Source: Methylobacterium sp. SyP6R (GTDB lineage: Bacteria; Pseudomonadota; Alphaproteobacteria; Rhizobiales; Beijerinckiaceae). Taken from it: DNA of 64,000 bases. The position numbers and the translations under genes are program-made. The notes under the pieces were generated by a model that was not told the origin of the DNA, ran no database searches, and was given only the letters and a program-made list of their open reading frames with translations. The DNA lies in assembly GCF_019216885.1 (NCBI RefSeq), contig NZ_JAAQRC020000001.1, positions 2,108,001 to 2,172,000 of the forward strand, given 5' to 3'. Shown here in pieces: positions 8,429 through 19,381 of the stretch (its first letter is position 1; every line of letters begins with the position of its first letter).

Positions 8429-8705
8429 CGTGTAAAGTCTCGCTTCCCACTTCGAGCGGCGCCCGATCGCCTGGCAACCGGTCGCCGCTCCAGGTCTTTG
8501 ATTCTACCGCATTTTCTTTCGACGTACCGGTTCTCGCCTCGTCGGAAAATGCCCTGGTCCGCGCCGTCGGCGCCGCGTCCCATCCGTGACGGACCATCCG
8601 CGGCCGAAGCTTGGCCGTGCCTTGCCAACGCCACAACCCCGGGGTACGGCAGCGGTCGCTTCTCGCGCAAGGCTGCCGTCAGGCCGTCCGACACACTTCC
8701 CGCAC

Positions 8706-9188
8706 ATGTCTTCCGAGGTCTCGATGCCGCGCCGCTTCACACCGTCGCTCCTCCGCCTCGCCGCGGCCGGCCTGATCGGTCTGTCGGCCGCGGGCTGCGT
8801 GATCGGCGAAGAGTTCCGGCACGGCTACATCATCGACGATGCCGCCGTCGCCCAGGTGCGGCCCGGCGCCAGCGCCGAGCAGGTGCTCCAGCTCCTCGGC
8901 ACGCCCACCACCGTCTCCACGGTCGGCAACAAGTCCTGGTACTACATCAGCCAGAACACCCAGCGCCCGGTGATGTTCATCGGCGAGCGCCCGAAGGACC
9001 AGCGCGTCCTGGCGGTGTACTTCAATGCCGGCTTCAAGGTCGAGCGCGTGGCGCTCTACGGCGAGCAGGACGGCAAGGTGTTCGACTTCATCTCCCGCAC
9101 CACGCCGACCAGCGGCGGCGAGCAGGCCTTCCTCGGCCAGCTGATGCGCGGCCTGACCAAGTTCGAGCCGTTCGGCAACGCGCGGTAA
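8706..9188 (+). CDS. bamE: Outer membrane protein assembly factor BamE lipoprotein
   Basis: This is the SmpA/OmlA family lipoprotein of the Bam complex. The N-terminus is a lipoprotein signal: basic residues, a hydrophobic run, then LSAAGC with the lipidation Cys. The mature part carries the family block VRPGASAEQVLQLLGTPT followed by SWYYIS and VLAVYFNAGFKVERV. Two in-frame ATGs fit, at 8706 (160 aa) and 8724. The open frame upstream to 8586 is not needed. It is transcribed divergently from the CBP3-like gene. Confidence 0.92.
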   Translation: MSSEVSMPRRFTPSLLRLAAAGLIGLSAAGCVIGEEFRHGYIIDDAAVAQVRPGASAEQVLQLLGTPTTVSTVGNKSWYYISQNTQRPVMFIGERPKDQRVLAVYFNAGFKVERVALYGEQDGKVFDFISRTTPTSGGEQAFLGQLMRGLTKFEPFGNAR

Positions 9189-9372
9189 GAGGACGCCTCA
9201 CAGCCGATCCCAGATAATCCCGGGATGGGCTGTGAGAGTGATACGCTTAGACTGGCCATGGTCTGGGATCCGTACGTCGGCTCGTTGCATGACGATGATC
9301 CAGGGCGAAGGTCAATCAATCAGGGCCCATTCGGTTTCCTCCGACGATAAAGTCCCCACGCTCGACCCTCCC

Positions 9373-9530
9373 CCCTCTGCGGGGGAGGGTGGTCCTTGCG
9401 TCAGCAAGGACCGGGAGAGGGGCAGCGCGACGCTTCAGGACAAAGCGCCCGTCAGAACGGTCTCGTTATTTCCGGAAGCGGGGCTCCCCTCTCCCGGCCT
9501 GCTCCGCAGGCCACCCTCCCCCGCAGAGGG
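9373..9530. repeat. Palindromic intergenic element
   Basis: A 20-base arm (9373-9392) is perfectly inverted at 9511-9530, and CCGGGAGAGGGG (9411-9422) is inverted at 9486-9497. Each arm holds its own small hairpin (TCCTTGC-GTCA-GCAAGGA; CCTGC-TCC-GCAGG). It occupies most of the gap between bamE and the convergent ABC transporter gene, so it could terminate both transcripts. Confidence 0.7.
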
Positions 9531-9554
9531 AGGAGGGTTCGCGCGCGGCGGCCG

Positions 9555-11414
<1,860 letters not shown>

Positions 11415-11538
11415 GCGGGCTTCCCGAAGGTGACGGGGTCCTCAGCTATGCGGCACGCCCCATCCGCCAACCGGGGGGCGATGCCGCAGGCCGAAGACCG
11501 GCGTATGAGGGGCCGATCGACTGGATGCCCCCGGACTC

Positions 11539-11994
11539 ATGCTGCGCCTCGCCCTCTACCAGCCCGACATTCCCCAGAACACCGGCACGATGCTGCGGCT
11601 TGCCGCCTGCCTCGGCGTGGCGGTCGAGATCGTCGAGCCGGCGGGGTTCGACGTCTCGGACCGCCACCTGCGCCGCTCGGGCCTCGACTATCTCGACCAC
11701 GTCGCGATCACCCGCCATCGCTCCTACGCCGCCTTCGATGCCTGGCGGCGGGAGGCCGGGATCCGTCTGGTGCTCGCCACCACCGCCGGCTCGGTGCCCT
11801 ACACGGCACATACTTTCCGGGACGGCGACTGCCTGATGGTCGGGCGCGAATCGGCCGGGGTGCCGGACGCGGTCCATGCCGATGCGGATGCCCGGGTGAC
11901 CATCCCGATGCGCGCAGGCATGCGCTCGCTCAACGTGGCGGTGGCGGCCGGGATGATTCTCGGAGAGGGCCTGCGCCAGCTCGGCAGCCTCTGA
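11539..11994 (+). CDS. trmL: tRNA (cytidine(34)-2'-O)-methyltransferase
   Basis: The 151-residue SPOUT-class enzyme methylates the wobble base of tRNA-Leu isoacceptors. The N-terminal LALYQPDIPQNTGTMLRLAA is the TrmL signature. The trefoil-knot SAM site is formed by LMVGRESAGVPD and SLNVAVAAGMILGE. Length is typical for the minimal single-domain family. Its start is about 125 bases from the divergent ABC gene. Confidence 0.95.
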   Translation: MLRLALYQPDIPQNTGTMLRLAACLGVAVEIVEPAGFDVSDRHLRRSGLDYLDHVAITRHRSYAAFDAWRREAGIRLVLATTAGSVPYTAHTFRDGDCLMVGRESAGVPDAVHADADARVTIPMRAGMRSLNVAVAAGMILGEGLRQLGSL

Positions 11995-12040
11995 AATCCC
12001 GTTCGCTTCCAGATCCTTGACAGTGGCAGGTCTCGCATCG

Positions 12041-12181
12041 TCCCACCTTCGACCTCATCCTGAGGTGTCAGTCCATCGAAGATGGGCTGACCTCGAAGGA
12101 GGGCTCCAGGAGTCGCGGCGATCTCTGGAGCCCTCCTTCGAGGCCGCTACGCGGCACCTCAGGATGAGGGTGCGGGTGGGA
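12041..12181. repeat. Palindromic element sharing arms with the one at 18692
   Basis: Outer arms (TCCCACC at 12041 and GGTGGGA ending at 12181, each next to a CCTCATCCTGAGGTG-type block) enclose a perfect 19-bp inner stem at 12091-12109 and 12125-12143. The left outer arm is nearly identical to the left arm of the perfect palindrome at 18692-18768. The two are therefore the same repeat family, with an extra hairpin inserted here. It lies between trmL and hemF. Confidence 0.75.
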
Positions 12182-12238
12182 TGAGGGGAGATCGATCGGC
12201 CCGGCTCTGCGATCTTGGCCTCGGCCCCGCAACGTGGG

Positions 12239-13147
12239 ATGACACACCCCATGACCGACGCCGCTCCCGACATCGCCGCGCTCAAGACCGAGGCGACCGC
12301 CTGGTTCTCGACCCTGCGCGACCGCATCTGCGCCGCCCTCGAGCGGATCGAGGAGGAGGCGACCGGCCCGTTCGACCCCGAGGCCGGCGGTCCCGGACGC
12401 TTCGAGCGCACGCCCTGGGAGCGCAAGGACCATTCCGGTCTGCCGGGCGGCGGCGGCACCATGGCGATGCTGCGCGGCCGGGTGTTCGAGAAATGCGGCG
12501 TCCACGTCTCGGCGGTGCATGGCGAGTTCGCCCCCGAGTTCCGCGGCCAGATTCCCGGGGCGGCGGAGGATCCGCGCTTCTTCGCCACCGGCATCTCGCT
12601 GATCGCCCATCCGTGGAACCCGCACGTGCCGACCGTGCACATGAACACCCGCTTCGTGGTGACGACGAAGACGTGGTTCGGCGGCGGGGCCGACCTGACC
12701 CCGGTCCTCGACCGACGGCGCACGCAGGACGACCCCGACACGGTCGCGTTCCACGCCGCCTTCGAGGCGGCCTGTGCCAGGCACCCGGCCGCCGATTACG
12801 CCCGCTACAAGGCCTGGTGCGACGAGTATTTCCACCTCAAGCACCGCAACGAACCCCGCGGCATCGGCGGCATCTTCTACGATTACCACTGGACCGGCGA
12901 TCCGGCCGCCGACCTCGCCCTCACCCGCGAGGTCGGGAACGCCTTCCTGGGCATCTATCCCGAGATCGTGCGGCGGAACCTCGCCACGCCCTGGACCGAG
13001 GCCGACCGCCACGAGCAGCAGGTGCGCCGCGGCCGCTACGTCGAGTTCAACCTGCTCTACGACCGCGGCACGATCTTCGGCCTGAAGACCGGCGGCAACG
13101 TCGCGTCGATCCTGTCGTCGATGCCGCCGACGGTGCGCTGGCCGTAA
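12239..13147 (+). CDS. hemF: Oxygen-dependent coproporphyrinogen III oxidase
   Basis: The aerobic haem-pathway enzyme converts coproporphyrinogen III to protoporphyrinogen IX using O2. Family blocks are intact: [44 protein letters not shown] and [18 protein letters not shown]. The protein is 302 residues from the ATG at 12239, or 298 from the ATG at 12251. A GGGATG sequence about 10 bases before 12251 makes the shorter form plausible. The next gene starts 10 bases downstream, so the two are probably co-transcribed. Confidence 0.96.
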   Translation: MTHPMTDAAPDIAALKTEATAWFSTLRDRICAALERIEEEATGPFDPEAGGPGRFERTPWERKDHSGLPGGGGTMAMLRGRVFEKCGVHVSAVHGEFAPEFRGQIPGAAEDPRFFATGISLIAHPWNPHVPTVHMNTRFVVTTKTWFGGGADLTPVLDRRRTQDDPDTVAFHAAFEAACARHPAADYARYKAWCDEYFHLKHRNEPRGIGGIFYDYHWTGDPAADLALTREVGNAFLGIYPEIVRRNLATPWTEADRHEQQVRRGRYVEFNLLYDRGTIFGLKTGGNVASILSSMPPTVRWP

Positions 13148-13157
13148 AAGACTCGCG

Positions 13158-14054
13158 GTGAAGCCCCTCCCCGATCTCGCCGCCGTCGTCCTGTGGATGG
13201 CCGGCGCCCTTCTGTCGTTCTCGGCCACCGCCATCGCCGTGCGAGAACTGGCGCCGGCACTCGGCCTGTTCGACATCCTGGCGGCCCGGGCGGCGGCCGG
13301 GGTGGCGATCGTCGGGGCGGTCGCGCTCCTGCGCCGCCGGCCGCTGGCGGCCCGGCGCATGAGGCTGCATCTCGCCCGCAACCTCGTCCATTGGGGCGGC
13401 AACTACGCCTGGTCCTACGGCGTCACGCTGCTGCCGCTCGCGGTCGTCTTCGCGCTCGAATTCACCACGCCGGCCTGGGTCACGCTGCTCGCGGTGCTGA
13501 TCCTGCGCGAGCGGCTGACCGCGAGCCGGGTCGCGGCGGTGGCCCTCGGCTTTCTCGGCGTGCTGGTGGTACTGCGGCCCGGCGTCGCCGCGTTGCAGCC
13601 GGCGAGCCTCGTGGTGCTCGCCGCCGCCGTGATGTTCGCGCTGACGGCGGTCGCCACCAAGGCGCTGACCCGGACCGAGAGCGTGCTGTCGATCCTGTTC
13701 TGGATGAACCTGATCCAGTTGCCGCTCAACCTCGTGGCCGGCCGGATCTATCCGGCCGTGCCGGCCCACGCCTTCGAGGGGCGCCACGCGTTGGCGCTGG
13801 CGATCCTGTGCATCGCCGGGCTCACCTCGCATTGGTGCCTGACCAGCGCCTACCGGCGCGGCGACGCCATCCTGGTCATGCCGCTCGATTTCCTGCGCAT
13901 CCCGCTGATCGCGGTGCTCGGCTGGCGCTTCTACGGCGAGCCGCTCGATCCGTGGCTGTTCGTCGGGGCCGGGCTGATCGTCGGCGGCATCGTCTGGAAC
14001 CTCGCCGCGGAGGCGCGGCGACAGGCCCCGGCGGTCCAGGCCGAAGGGGCTTGA
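13158..14054 (+). CDS. EamA/DMT family permease
   Basis: The 298-residue protein starts with GTG and holds about ten transmembrane helices in two EamA repeats (residues about 8-140 and 150-285), as in RhaT/YdcZ-type metabolite exporters. The short charged loops RRRPLAARRMRLH and LRERLTASR fit the positive-inside rule. The substrate is unknown. It follows hemF by 10 bases and precedes the CoxE-like gene by 32. Confidence 0.88.
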   Translation: MKPLPDLAAVVLWMAGALLSFSATAIAVRELAPALGLFDILAARAAAGVAIVGAVALLRRRPLAARRMRLHLARNLVHWGGNYAWSYGVTLLPLAVVFALEFTTPAWVTLLAVLILRERLTASRVAAVALGFLGVLVVLRPGVAALQPASLVVLAAAVMFALTAVATKALTRTESVLSILFWMNLIQLPLNLVAGRIYPAVPAHAFEGRHALALAILCIAGLTSHWCLTSAYRRGDAILVMPLDFLRIPLIAVLGWRFYGEPLDPWLFVGAGLIVGGIVWNLAAEARRQAPAVQAEGA

Positions 14055-14086
14055 CCGCGGGGCGCCGTGGCGCGTTGATCGGCGCC

Positions 14087-15262
14087 ATGCTGTTGTCCTT
14101 CTTCACCGAGCTGCGCGCCGCCAAGGTCCCGGTCTCGCTGCGCGAGTACCTGACCCTGCTCGAGGCCCTCGACCGCGACCTCGCCGACCAGCGGGTGGAG
14201 GATTTCTATTACCTCGCCCGCACCGCCCTGGTGAAGGACGAGCGCAACCTCGACAAGTTCGACCGGGTGTTCGGCCGCGTCTTCAAGGGCGTGGTCACGG
14301 TCGGCGAGGCGGTGGAGCCGCAAGCCATCCCCGAGGAATGGCTGCGCAAGCTGGCGGAAAAATACCTGACCGAGGAGGAGCGGGCGCAGCTCCAGGCGCT
14401 CGGCTGGGACAAGCTGTTCGAGACTCTCAAGGAGCGGCTGGCCGAGCAGAAGGGGCGCCACCAGGGCGGCTCGAAATGGATCGGCACCGGGGGCACCTCG
14501 CCGTTCGGCGCCTACGGCTACAACCCGGAAGGCATCCGCATCGGCCAGGACGGCAACCGCAACTTCCGCGCGGTGAAGGTCTGGGATCAGCGCACCTTCA
14601 AGGACCTGGACGATTCGGCCGAACTCGGGTCGCGCACCATCCGCTTGGCGCTCCGCCGCCTGCGCCGCTTCGCCCGCACCGGGGCGGCGGAGGAACTCGA
14701 CCTCGACGGCACGATCCGCGAGACCGCCCGTCACGGCACCCTCGACCTCCAGCTTCGGCCGGAGCGCCGCAACGCCGTCAAGGTGCTGCTGTTCCTCGAC
14801 GTCGGCGGCTCGATGGACTGGCATGTGGAGCTGGCCGAGCAGTTGTTCTCGGCCGCCCGCTCGGAGTTCAAGCACTTCGAGCATTTCTACTTCCACAACT
14901 GCCTGTACGAAAAGGTCTGGAAGGAGAACCGCCGACGCCACACCGAGGGCACGCCGCTCCTCGACGTGATCCGCACCTATCCATCCGATTACCGGGTGGT
15001 GTTCGTCGGGGATGCCGCGATGTCGCCCTACGAGATCGCGATGGCGGGCGGCTCGGTCGAGCACTGGAACGAGGAGGCCGGCAAGGTCTGGCTCGAGCGG
15101 GTGCTGAACCACTTCCCGAAGGTGGCCTGGCTCAACCCGGTGCCGCAGGCGCAGTGGAACTACACGCAGTCGAACGCGATGATCCGGCAGATTTTTTCGG
15201 ACCGGATGTACCCGCTTACGCTGGAGGGGATCGATCAGGCGACGCGGGCGCTGTTGCGGTAG
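14087..15262 (+). CDS. VWA domain protein, CoxE-like
   Basis: The 391-residue protein belongs to the CoxE-like VWA family. The N-terminus (MLLSFFTELRAAKVPVSLREYLTLLEAL, read in parts) and the NFRAVKVWDQRTFKDLDDS block are typical. The metal-ion-dependent adhesion site is VLLFLDVGGSMDW, with Gly in place of the first Ser of DxSxS. Partners are normally MoxR AAA ATPases that assemble metal cofactors, but none is adjacent here. The ATG at 14087 is chosen because the longer open frame upstream is antisense-type read-through of the permease gene. Confidence 0.9.
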   Translation: MLLSFFTELRAAKVPVSLREYLTLLEALDRDLADQRVEDFYYLARTALVKDERNLDKFDRVFGRVFKGVVTVGEAVEPQAIPEEWLRKLAEKYLTEEERAQLQALGWDKLFETLKERLAEQKGRHQGGSKWIGTGGTSPFGAYGYNPEGIRIGQDGNRNFRAVKVWDQRTFKDLDDSAELGSRTIRLALRRLRRFARTGAAEELDLDGTIRETARHGTLDLQLRPERRNAVKVLLFLDVGGSMDWHVELAEQLFSAARSEFKHFEHFYFHNCLYEKVWKENRRRHTEGTPLLDVIRTYPSDYRVVFVGDAAMSPYEIAMAGGSVEHWNEEAGKVWLERVLNHFPKVAWLNPVPQAQWNYTQSNAMIRQIFSDRMYPLTLEGIDQATRALLR

Positions 15263-15330
15263 GGATCATGGGCGTTCCAGGATTTACGCGCGGCGGAGAT
15301 GTCCTGAATAAAGAAGTAGCGCGGGCTTTC

Positions 15331-15520
15331 TCCTCTCCCCGCGGGCGGGGAGAGGCCTGAGCTCCGAAGGGGCTCAGGGAGCCCGAAGGGCGGGGGTGAG
15401 GGGGTATTTCAGGATGTGGCTCCTTCGGAAACACCCCCTCACCCTCGCTTCGGCTGCGCCTCCGCTCGCTGCGTCTCCTGAACGGAGACACAGCCCTCTC
15501 CCCGCCCGCGGAGAGAGGGG
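15331..15520. repeat. Palindromic element between convergent genes
   Basis: The stretch contains an inverted CCTCTCCCCG/CGGGGAGAGG palindrome at its left end, a related arm near 15494-15520, and a central GGGGTGAGGGGG / CCCCCTCACCC pair. It separates the convergent CoxE-like and EamA genes and probably acts on both 3' ends. No convincing coding sequence is present in the 329-base gap. Confidence 0.6.
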
Positions 15521-15591
15521 GAAACCCGCGCCTTTTTCTGTCCGCCGAGAGTCCATGACGACCGAAGGCGGTACCGGTCGATGTCCCACCC

Positions 15592-16497
15592 TTACCCCCG
15601 CGTCGTCAGCAGCACACCGGCCCCGATCGCCAGGATGGCGCCGACGTGGAGAGCATCGGGCACCTCGCCGAGGACGGGAATCGCGAGAAGCGTCGCGATC
15701 ACCGGCACGAGCGCGGTGAAGGCCGGGGTGCGCCGGCCGATGAGCGCCAGGGAGCGGTTGAAGGCGATGAGCGCCACGACGCTCACCAGCACGCCCTGGT
15801 AGACGGCCTGGATCGCCACCTCCGCCGGTGGCGCCTCGAGAAGGTGCGACAGGCCCGAGGCGAGGTAGAGCGGGATATAGGTGACGAGCGAGCCGACGCA
15901 GATCAGCGCCGTCGCCTCCAGCGCCGTCAGGCGCGAGCGGCGCATCCGCACCGTGCCGGCGGCCCACAGGAAGGCGGCAGTGAGGAGAAGCCCGTAGCCG
16001 AACAGTTCGTCGGAATCGCGAAAGCCGCCCGCCAGGGTGAGCGCCCCGGCGGCGATCAGCCCGAGGCCGGCCAGCGCCAGGCGGCCCGGCCGGTCGCCCA
16101 GCAGCAGCACGCCGAGGAGGGCGGCGAAGAGCGGCATCGTGCCGGGCGTGAGCGCCGCGCCGTGGCCGGCGGGCGCGTAGCGGAGCGCGACCGAGATCAG
16201 GAGCGCGAAGGGCGCGCCCTGCGCCACGTACAGGATGGCGCCGTCGATGAAGGCTCTCCGGTCGAGGCCGCGCAGGCGCAACAGCAGCACCGGCAGCAGC
16301 AGCAGGCCGCCGATGCCGAAGCGGAGCGCCACGAGGTCGGCGGGCCCGAGCACGCCCCCCGCCCCCACCGTGCGCCGGGTGACGACGAACCAGCCGCCCC
16401 ACAGGCTGATGGCAAGCAGCGCGAAACCGACGCCCGCGGCGAGGCGCCGGCCGGCGGGAGCCTCGATCGCGGCCGCCCCCGAACGCTCGGGCGTCAC
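15592..16497 (-). CDS. EamA/DMT family permease
   Basis: This 301-residue membrane protein has ten predicted helices in two EamA repeats, with characteristic short motifs such as ALRYAPAGHGAALTPGTMPLFAALLG near the end of repeat one. It overlaps the upstream ABC exporter gene by four bases (ATGA), so it is translationally coupled to it. It is not closely similar to the EamA permease at 13158. The substrate is unknown. Confidence 0.88.
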   Translation of the reverse strand: MTPERSGAAAIEAPAGRRLAAGVGFALLAISLWGGWFVVTRRTVGAGGVLGPADLVALRFGIGGLLLLPVLLLRLRGLDRRAFIDGAILYVAQGAPFALLISVALRYAPAGHGAALTPGTMPLFAALLGVLLLGDRPGRLALAGLGLIAAGALTLAGGFRDSDELFGYGLLLTAAFLWAAGTVRMRRSRLTALEATALICVGSLVTYIPLYLASGLSHLLEAPPAEVAIQAVYQGVLVSVVALIAFNRSLALIGRRTPAFTALVPVIATLLAIPVLGEVPDALHVGAILAIGAGVLLTTRG

Positions 16498-18281
16498 GAG
16501 GCCTGCGCCGCGGATGCGGGCTCCCGGTCGTCGGCGAGCTGAAGCCGGTGTAGCCGCGCATAGGTGCCGCCCCGGGCGATCAGGGCCGCGTGGGTGCCGG
16601 TCTCGGCGATCCGGCCGCCCTCCATCGCGACGATCAGGTCGGCGTCGCGCACCGTCGACAGGCGGTGGGCAATGACCAGCGTGGTGCGGCCCCGCATCAG
16701 CCGGGTCAGCGCCGCCTGGACCAGCTGCTCGGATTCGGCGTCGAGCGCCGAGGTCGCCTCGTCGAGGAGCAGGATCGGCGCGTCGCGTAAGAAAGCCCGG
16801 GCGAGCGCGATGCGCTGGCGCTCGCCGCCCGACAGCCGGTTGCCCGCGGGCCCGACCCGGAAATCGTAGCCCTCCGCCCGCGCCGTGATGAAGCCGTGGG
16901 CGGCTGCAGCCTCGGCCGCCGCCTCGATCTCGTCCCGGCTCGCACCCTCGCGGCCGAAGGCGATGTTTTGCGCGATCGTGTCGTCGAACAGGACCACCTC
17001 CTGCGACACCACCGCGACGGCGCGCCGGAGCGAGGCCAGGGTCACGTCGCGCACGTCCTGGCCATCGATTCGGACCTCGCCCTCGGTCACGTCGTAGAGC
17101 CGCGGCACCAGGGACAGGAGCGTCGACTTGCCCGAGCCCGAGCGGCCGACCAACGCCGTGGTGCGGCCCGCCGGCACGACGAGATCGATGCCCTCGAGCG
17201 CCGGGGCGTCGTCATGATAGCGGAAGCGCACGCCCTCGAACCGGATCTCGCCGCCGGCGACCTCCAGGACCGGCGCCCCCGGCTTCTCCCGGATCGTCGG
17301 CGCCTCGTCCATCAGCGCGAAGGTGCGCGAGAGGGCGGCGAGCGCCTCCTGCAGGATGGCGTTGAGGTTGCCGAGCGCCCGGGCCGGCTGGGCGGCGAGC
17401 AGGAGCGCCGCGACGTAGCCGGTGAAGTCGCCGACGCTCTTCTCGCCCGACAGGATGCGGTGGCCGATGAAGGCGAGCACGCCCGCGACCGCGAGGCCGC
17501 CGCCGATCTCCAGCAGCGGGTCGAGCCGCCCGCGGGCATTGGCGGCCTTCATCTTCAGGCGGCGCACCTCGTCGAGGGCGTCGCGGGTGCGGCCCTTGAG
17601 ATAGCCTTCGAGGCCGTAGGTCTTGGCGACCCGGATTCCGGCCAGGCTCTCGCTGATCAGGCTCGCGGTGAGACCGACCTGCTCCTGCGTCGAGGTCGAA
17701 ACGCGGCGCAGCTTCTTGCCGATCCGGGCGATCGGCCCGGCAACGAACGGCACCGTCACCCCGGCGACGATCGTCAGCCAGGGGTCCATCCAGATCATCG
17801 CGCAGACGAGCGCGATCAGCATCGCCACGTCGCGCAGGAGCACGGTGGAGATCCGCGTCAGCGCCTCCTTGATGAAGGCGAAGTCGGTGGTGAAGCGCTG
17901 CGTGAGGCTCGCCGGGCTCTCGCGGCCGAGCTGGGCCAGGTCCTGCTCGATCATGTGGCCGTAGAGTGCCGCCTGCATGTCGGCCTCGATCCGGGTGACG
18001 ACCCGGTTGGTCAGCACCGTCTGGCCGAGCAGTGCGAAGCCGCGGACGGCCGTGACGGCGATCACCAGGACGGGGCCGTAGGCGAGCGCCCCGGCATCCT
18101 TGGCGTCGAAGGCGTCGAAGGCGGCCTTGATCAGCGTCGGGTAGAAGCCGGTGGCGACGCCGATCACCGCGATCAGCACCAGCACGATGGCGAGGGTACC
18201 GGCATGCGGGCGCAGCCAGTCGCGCCACAGCCGGAGGAGCAGCGGCAGCATGTCGCCGGAGAGGAGGGGGCGCCGCGCCAT
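16494..18281 (-). CDS. ABC exporter, MsbA-like
   Basis: The 595-residue half-transporter starts at the ATG 18279-18281 (MARRPLLSGDM). Six membrane helices occupy about residues 20-310 and the ATPase domain about 340-590. Walker A (GRSGSGKST), signature (LSGGERQRIALAR), Walker B (ILLLDEATSALD) and H-loop (VIAHRLST) are intact. The family exports lipid A precursors or drugs; lipid export is likely but not provable. The following EamA gene overlaps by four bases. The open frame could extend 14 codons upstream to 18323. Confidence 0.9.
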   Translation of the reverse strand: MARRPLLSGDMLPLLLRLWRDWLRPHAGTLAIVLVLIAVIGVATGFYPTLIKAAFDAFDAKDAGALAYGPVLVIAVTAVRGFALLGQTVLTNRVVTRIEADMQAALYGHMIEQDLAQLGRESPASLTQRFTTDFAFIKEALTRISTVLLRDVAMLIALVCAMIWMDPWLTIVAGVTVPFVAGPIARIGKKLRRVSTSTQEQVGLTASLISESLAGIRVAKTYGLEGYLKGRTRDALDEVRRLKMKAANARGRLDPLLEIGGGLAVAGVLAFIGHRILSGEKSVGDFTGYVAALLLAAQPARALGNLNAILQEALAALSRTFALMDEAPTIREKPGAPVLEVAGGEIRFEGVRFRYHDDAPALEGIDLVVPAGRTTALVGRSGSGKSTLLSLVPRLYDVTEGEVRIDGQDVRDVTLASLRRAVAVVSQEVVLFDDTIAQNIAFGREGASRDEIEAAAEAAAAHGFITARAEGYDFRVGPAGNRLSGGERQRIALARAFLRDAPILLLDEATSALDAESEQLVQAALTRLMRGRTTLVIAHRLSTVRDADLIVAMEGGRIAETGTHAALIARGGTYARLHRLQLADDREPASAAQAS

Positions 18282-18378
18282 GATGCTCGCTTCGTCCGTG
18301 GGGTGGGACGGTGGCGCTAGCACGGGGGTCGGGGGGCGGCAATTCGGGGCGGCGCGCGGCAGGCTTGCGGCGGCGGGC

Positions 18379-18585
18379 CTAGTGCATCATCGCCAGCGCC
18401 GCGTGGATCACGGTCGCGCCGCCGATCGGCGCCATGAACCACAGCAGCACGTTGAGGACGATGATCCAGATCAGTGTCCGCTCCTGGCGCCCGGTGAGCC
18501 GGGGCTGGGGCGGGCGCGGCGGCGGCTCCCAGGGCGGCCGCCATCCCCCCTCGACGAACATCGGCGCCTCCGCGCTGGCCTGCAC
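18379..18585 (-). CDS. Small membrane protein with Pro-rich N-terminus
   Basis: The 68-residue product has a proline-rich cytosolic head (RPPWEPPPRPPQPRL), a basic patch, and a C-terminal pair of hydrophobic stretches (TLIWIIVLNVLLWFMAPI and GATVIHAALAMM) that could form a hairpin. A second ATG at 18561 (MFVEGGW) is an alternative start. Codon use fits the GC-rich background. Function unknown. Confidence 0.55.
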   Translation of the reverse strand: MQASAEAPMFVEGGWRPPWEPPPRPPQPRLTGRQERTLIWIIVLNVLLWFMAPIGGATVIHAALAMMH

Positions 18586-18691
18586 CCGTTTGAGCTAGGG
18601 GCGCTGGCCGGGGCAGACAGTGCGGCGTGTTGTGCCGGCCCAAGGCACACGACATGGGGCACACGACATAGGTTTCTGGTTGCGTCGCCAG

Positions 18692-18768
18692 TCCCACCAG
18701 CGACCTCATCCTGAGGTGTCAGTCCATCGGTGATGGACTGACACCTCAGGATGAGGTCGCTGGTGGGA
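18692..18768. repeat. Perfect 37-bp palindrome with a 3-base loop
   Basis: Bases 18692-18728 are perfectly complementary to 18732-18768, separated only by GGT. RNA from either strand would form a very stable 37-bp hairpin. There is no T-tract. It lies between smpB and the small membrane protein gene, both on the minus strand. Its left arm nearly matches the left arm of the element at 12041. Confidence 0.9.
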
Positions 18769-18836
18769 AATGCCTGGCGATCGCGAGCGTCGCACCAGCC
18801 GTCTACCGTGTGCCAAGCAAGCCGGAGGGCCGCCTC

Positions 18837-19310
18837 TCACCCCTTGGCGCGCATCAGCCGCGCCTTGTCGCGCTGCCAGTCGCGCTCCTTGGCCGTCTCG
18901 CGCTTGTCGTGGAGCTTCTTGCCCCGCCCGAGCCCCAGCTCGACCTTCGCCCGGCCTTGCTCGTTGAAGTAGATCTTCAGCGGCACCACCGTGTACCCCT
19001 CGCGCTGGGTCGCGCCGATGAACTTGTCGATCTGGCGCCGGTGCAGCAGCAGGCGGCGGGGCCGCTTGGTGTCGTGGTTGAAGCGGTTCGCCTCGAGATA
19101 TTCGGGGATGTAGGCGTTGAACAGCAGGAGGTCGTTGCCGGAGGGGCCGGCGAAGGCCTCGCCGATCGTCGCCTTGCCGCCGCGCAGGGACTTCACCTCG
19201 GTGCCCGTCAGCGCGATGCCCGCCTCGACCGTGTCGGTGATCTCGTAGTTGAAGCGCGCCTTCCGGTTGTCGGCGACGACGCGGTTCTTCGACTCGGGTT
19301 TCTTGGCCAT
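18837..19310 (-). CDS. smpB: SsrA-binding protein SmpB
   Basis: The 157-residue protein delivers tmRNA to stalled ribosomes for trans-translation. Conserved blocks include [43 protein letters not shown] (read in parts) and the basic C-terminal tail [19 protein letters not shown], which enters the mRNA channel. Length is normal. The tmRNA gene itself is not in this window. It lies about 70 bases downstream of dapA, a common arrangement in Rhizobiales. Confidence 0.97.
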   Translation of the reverse strand: MAKKPESKNRVVADNRKARFNYEITDTVEAGIALTGTEVKSLRGGKATIGEAFAGPSGNDLLLFNAYIPEYLEANRFNHDTKRPRRLLLHRRQIDKFIGATQREGYTVVPLKIYFNEQGRAKVELGLGRGKKLHDKRETAKERDWQRDKARLMRAKG

Positions 19311-19381
19311 CGGGCGGCGGAGGTCCTCGGGAGGCGGGCGGCGGGAGCCGCAAGGGGCTCCCGGCGTAGATAGGGTCGGCT

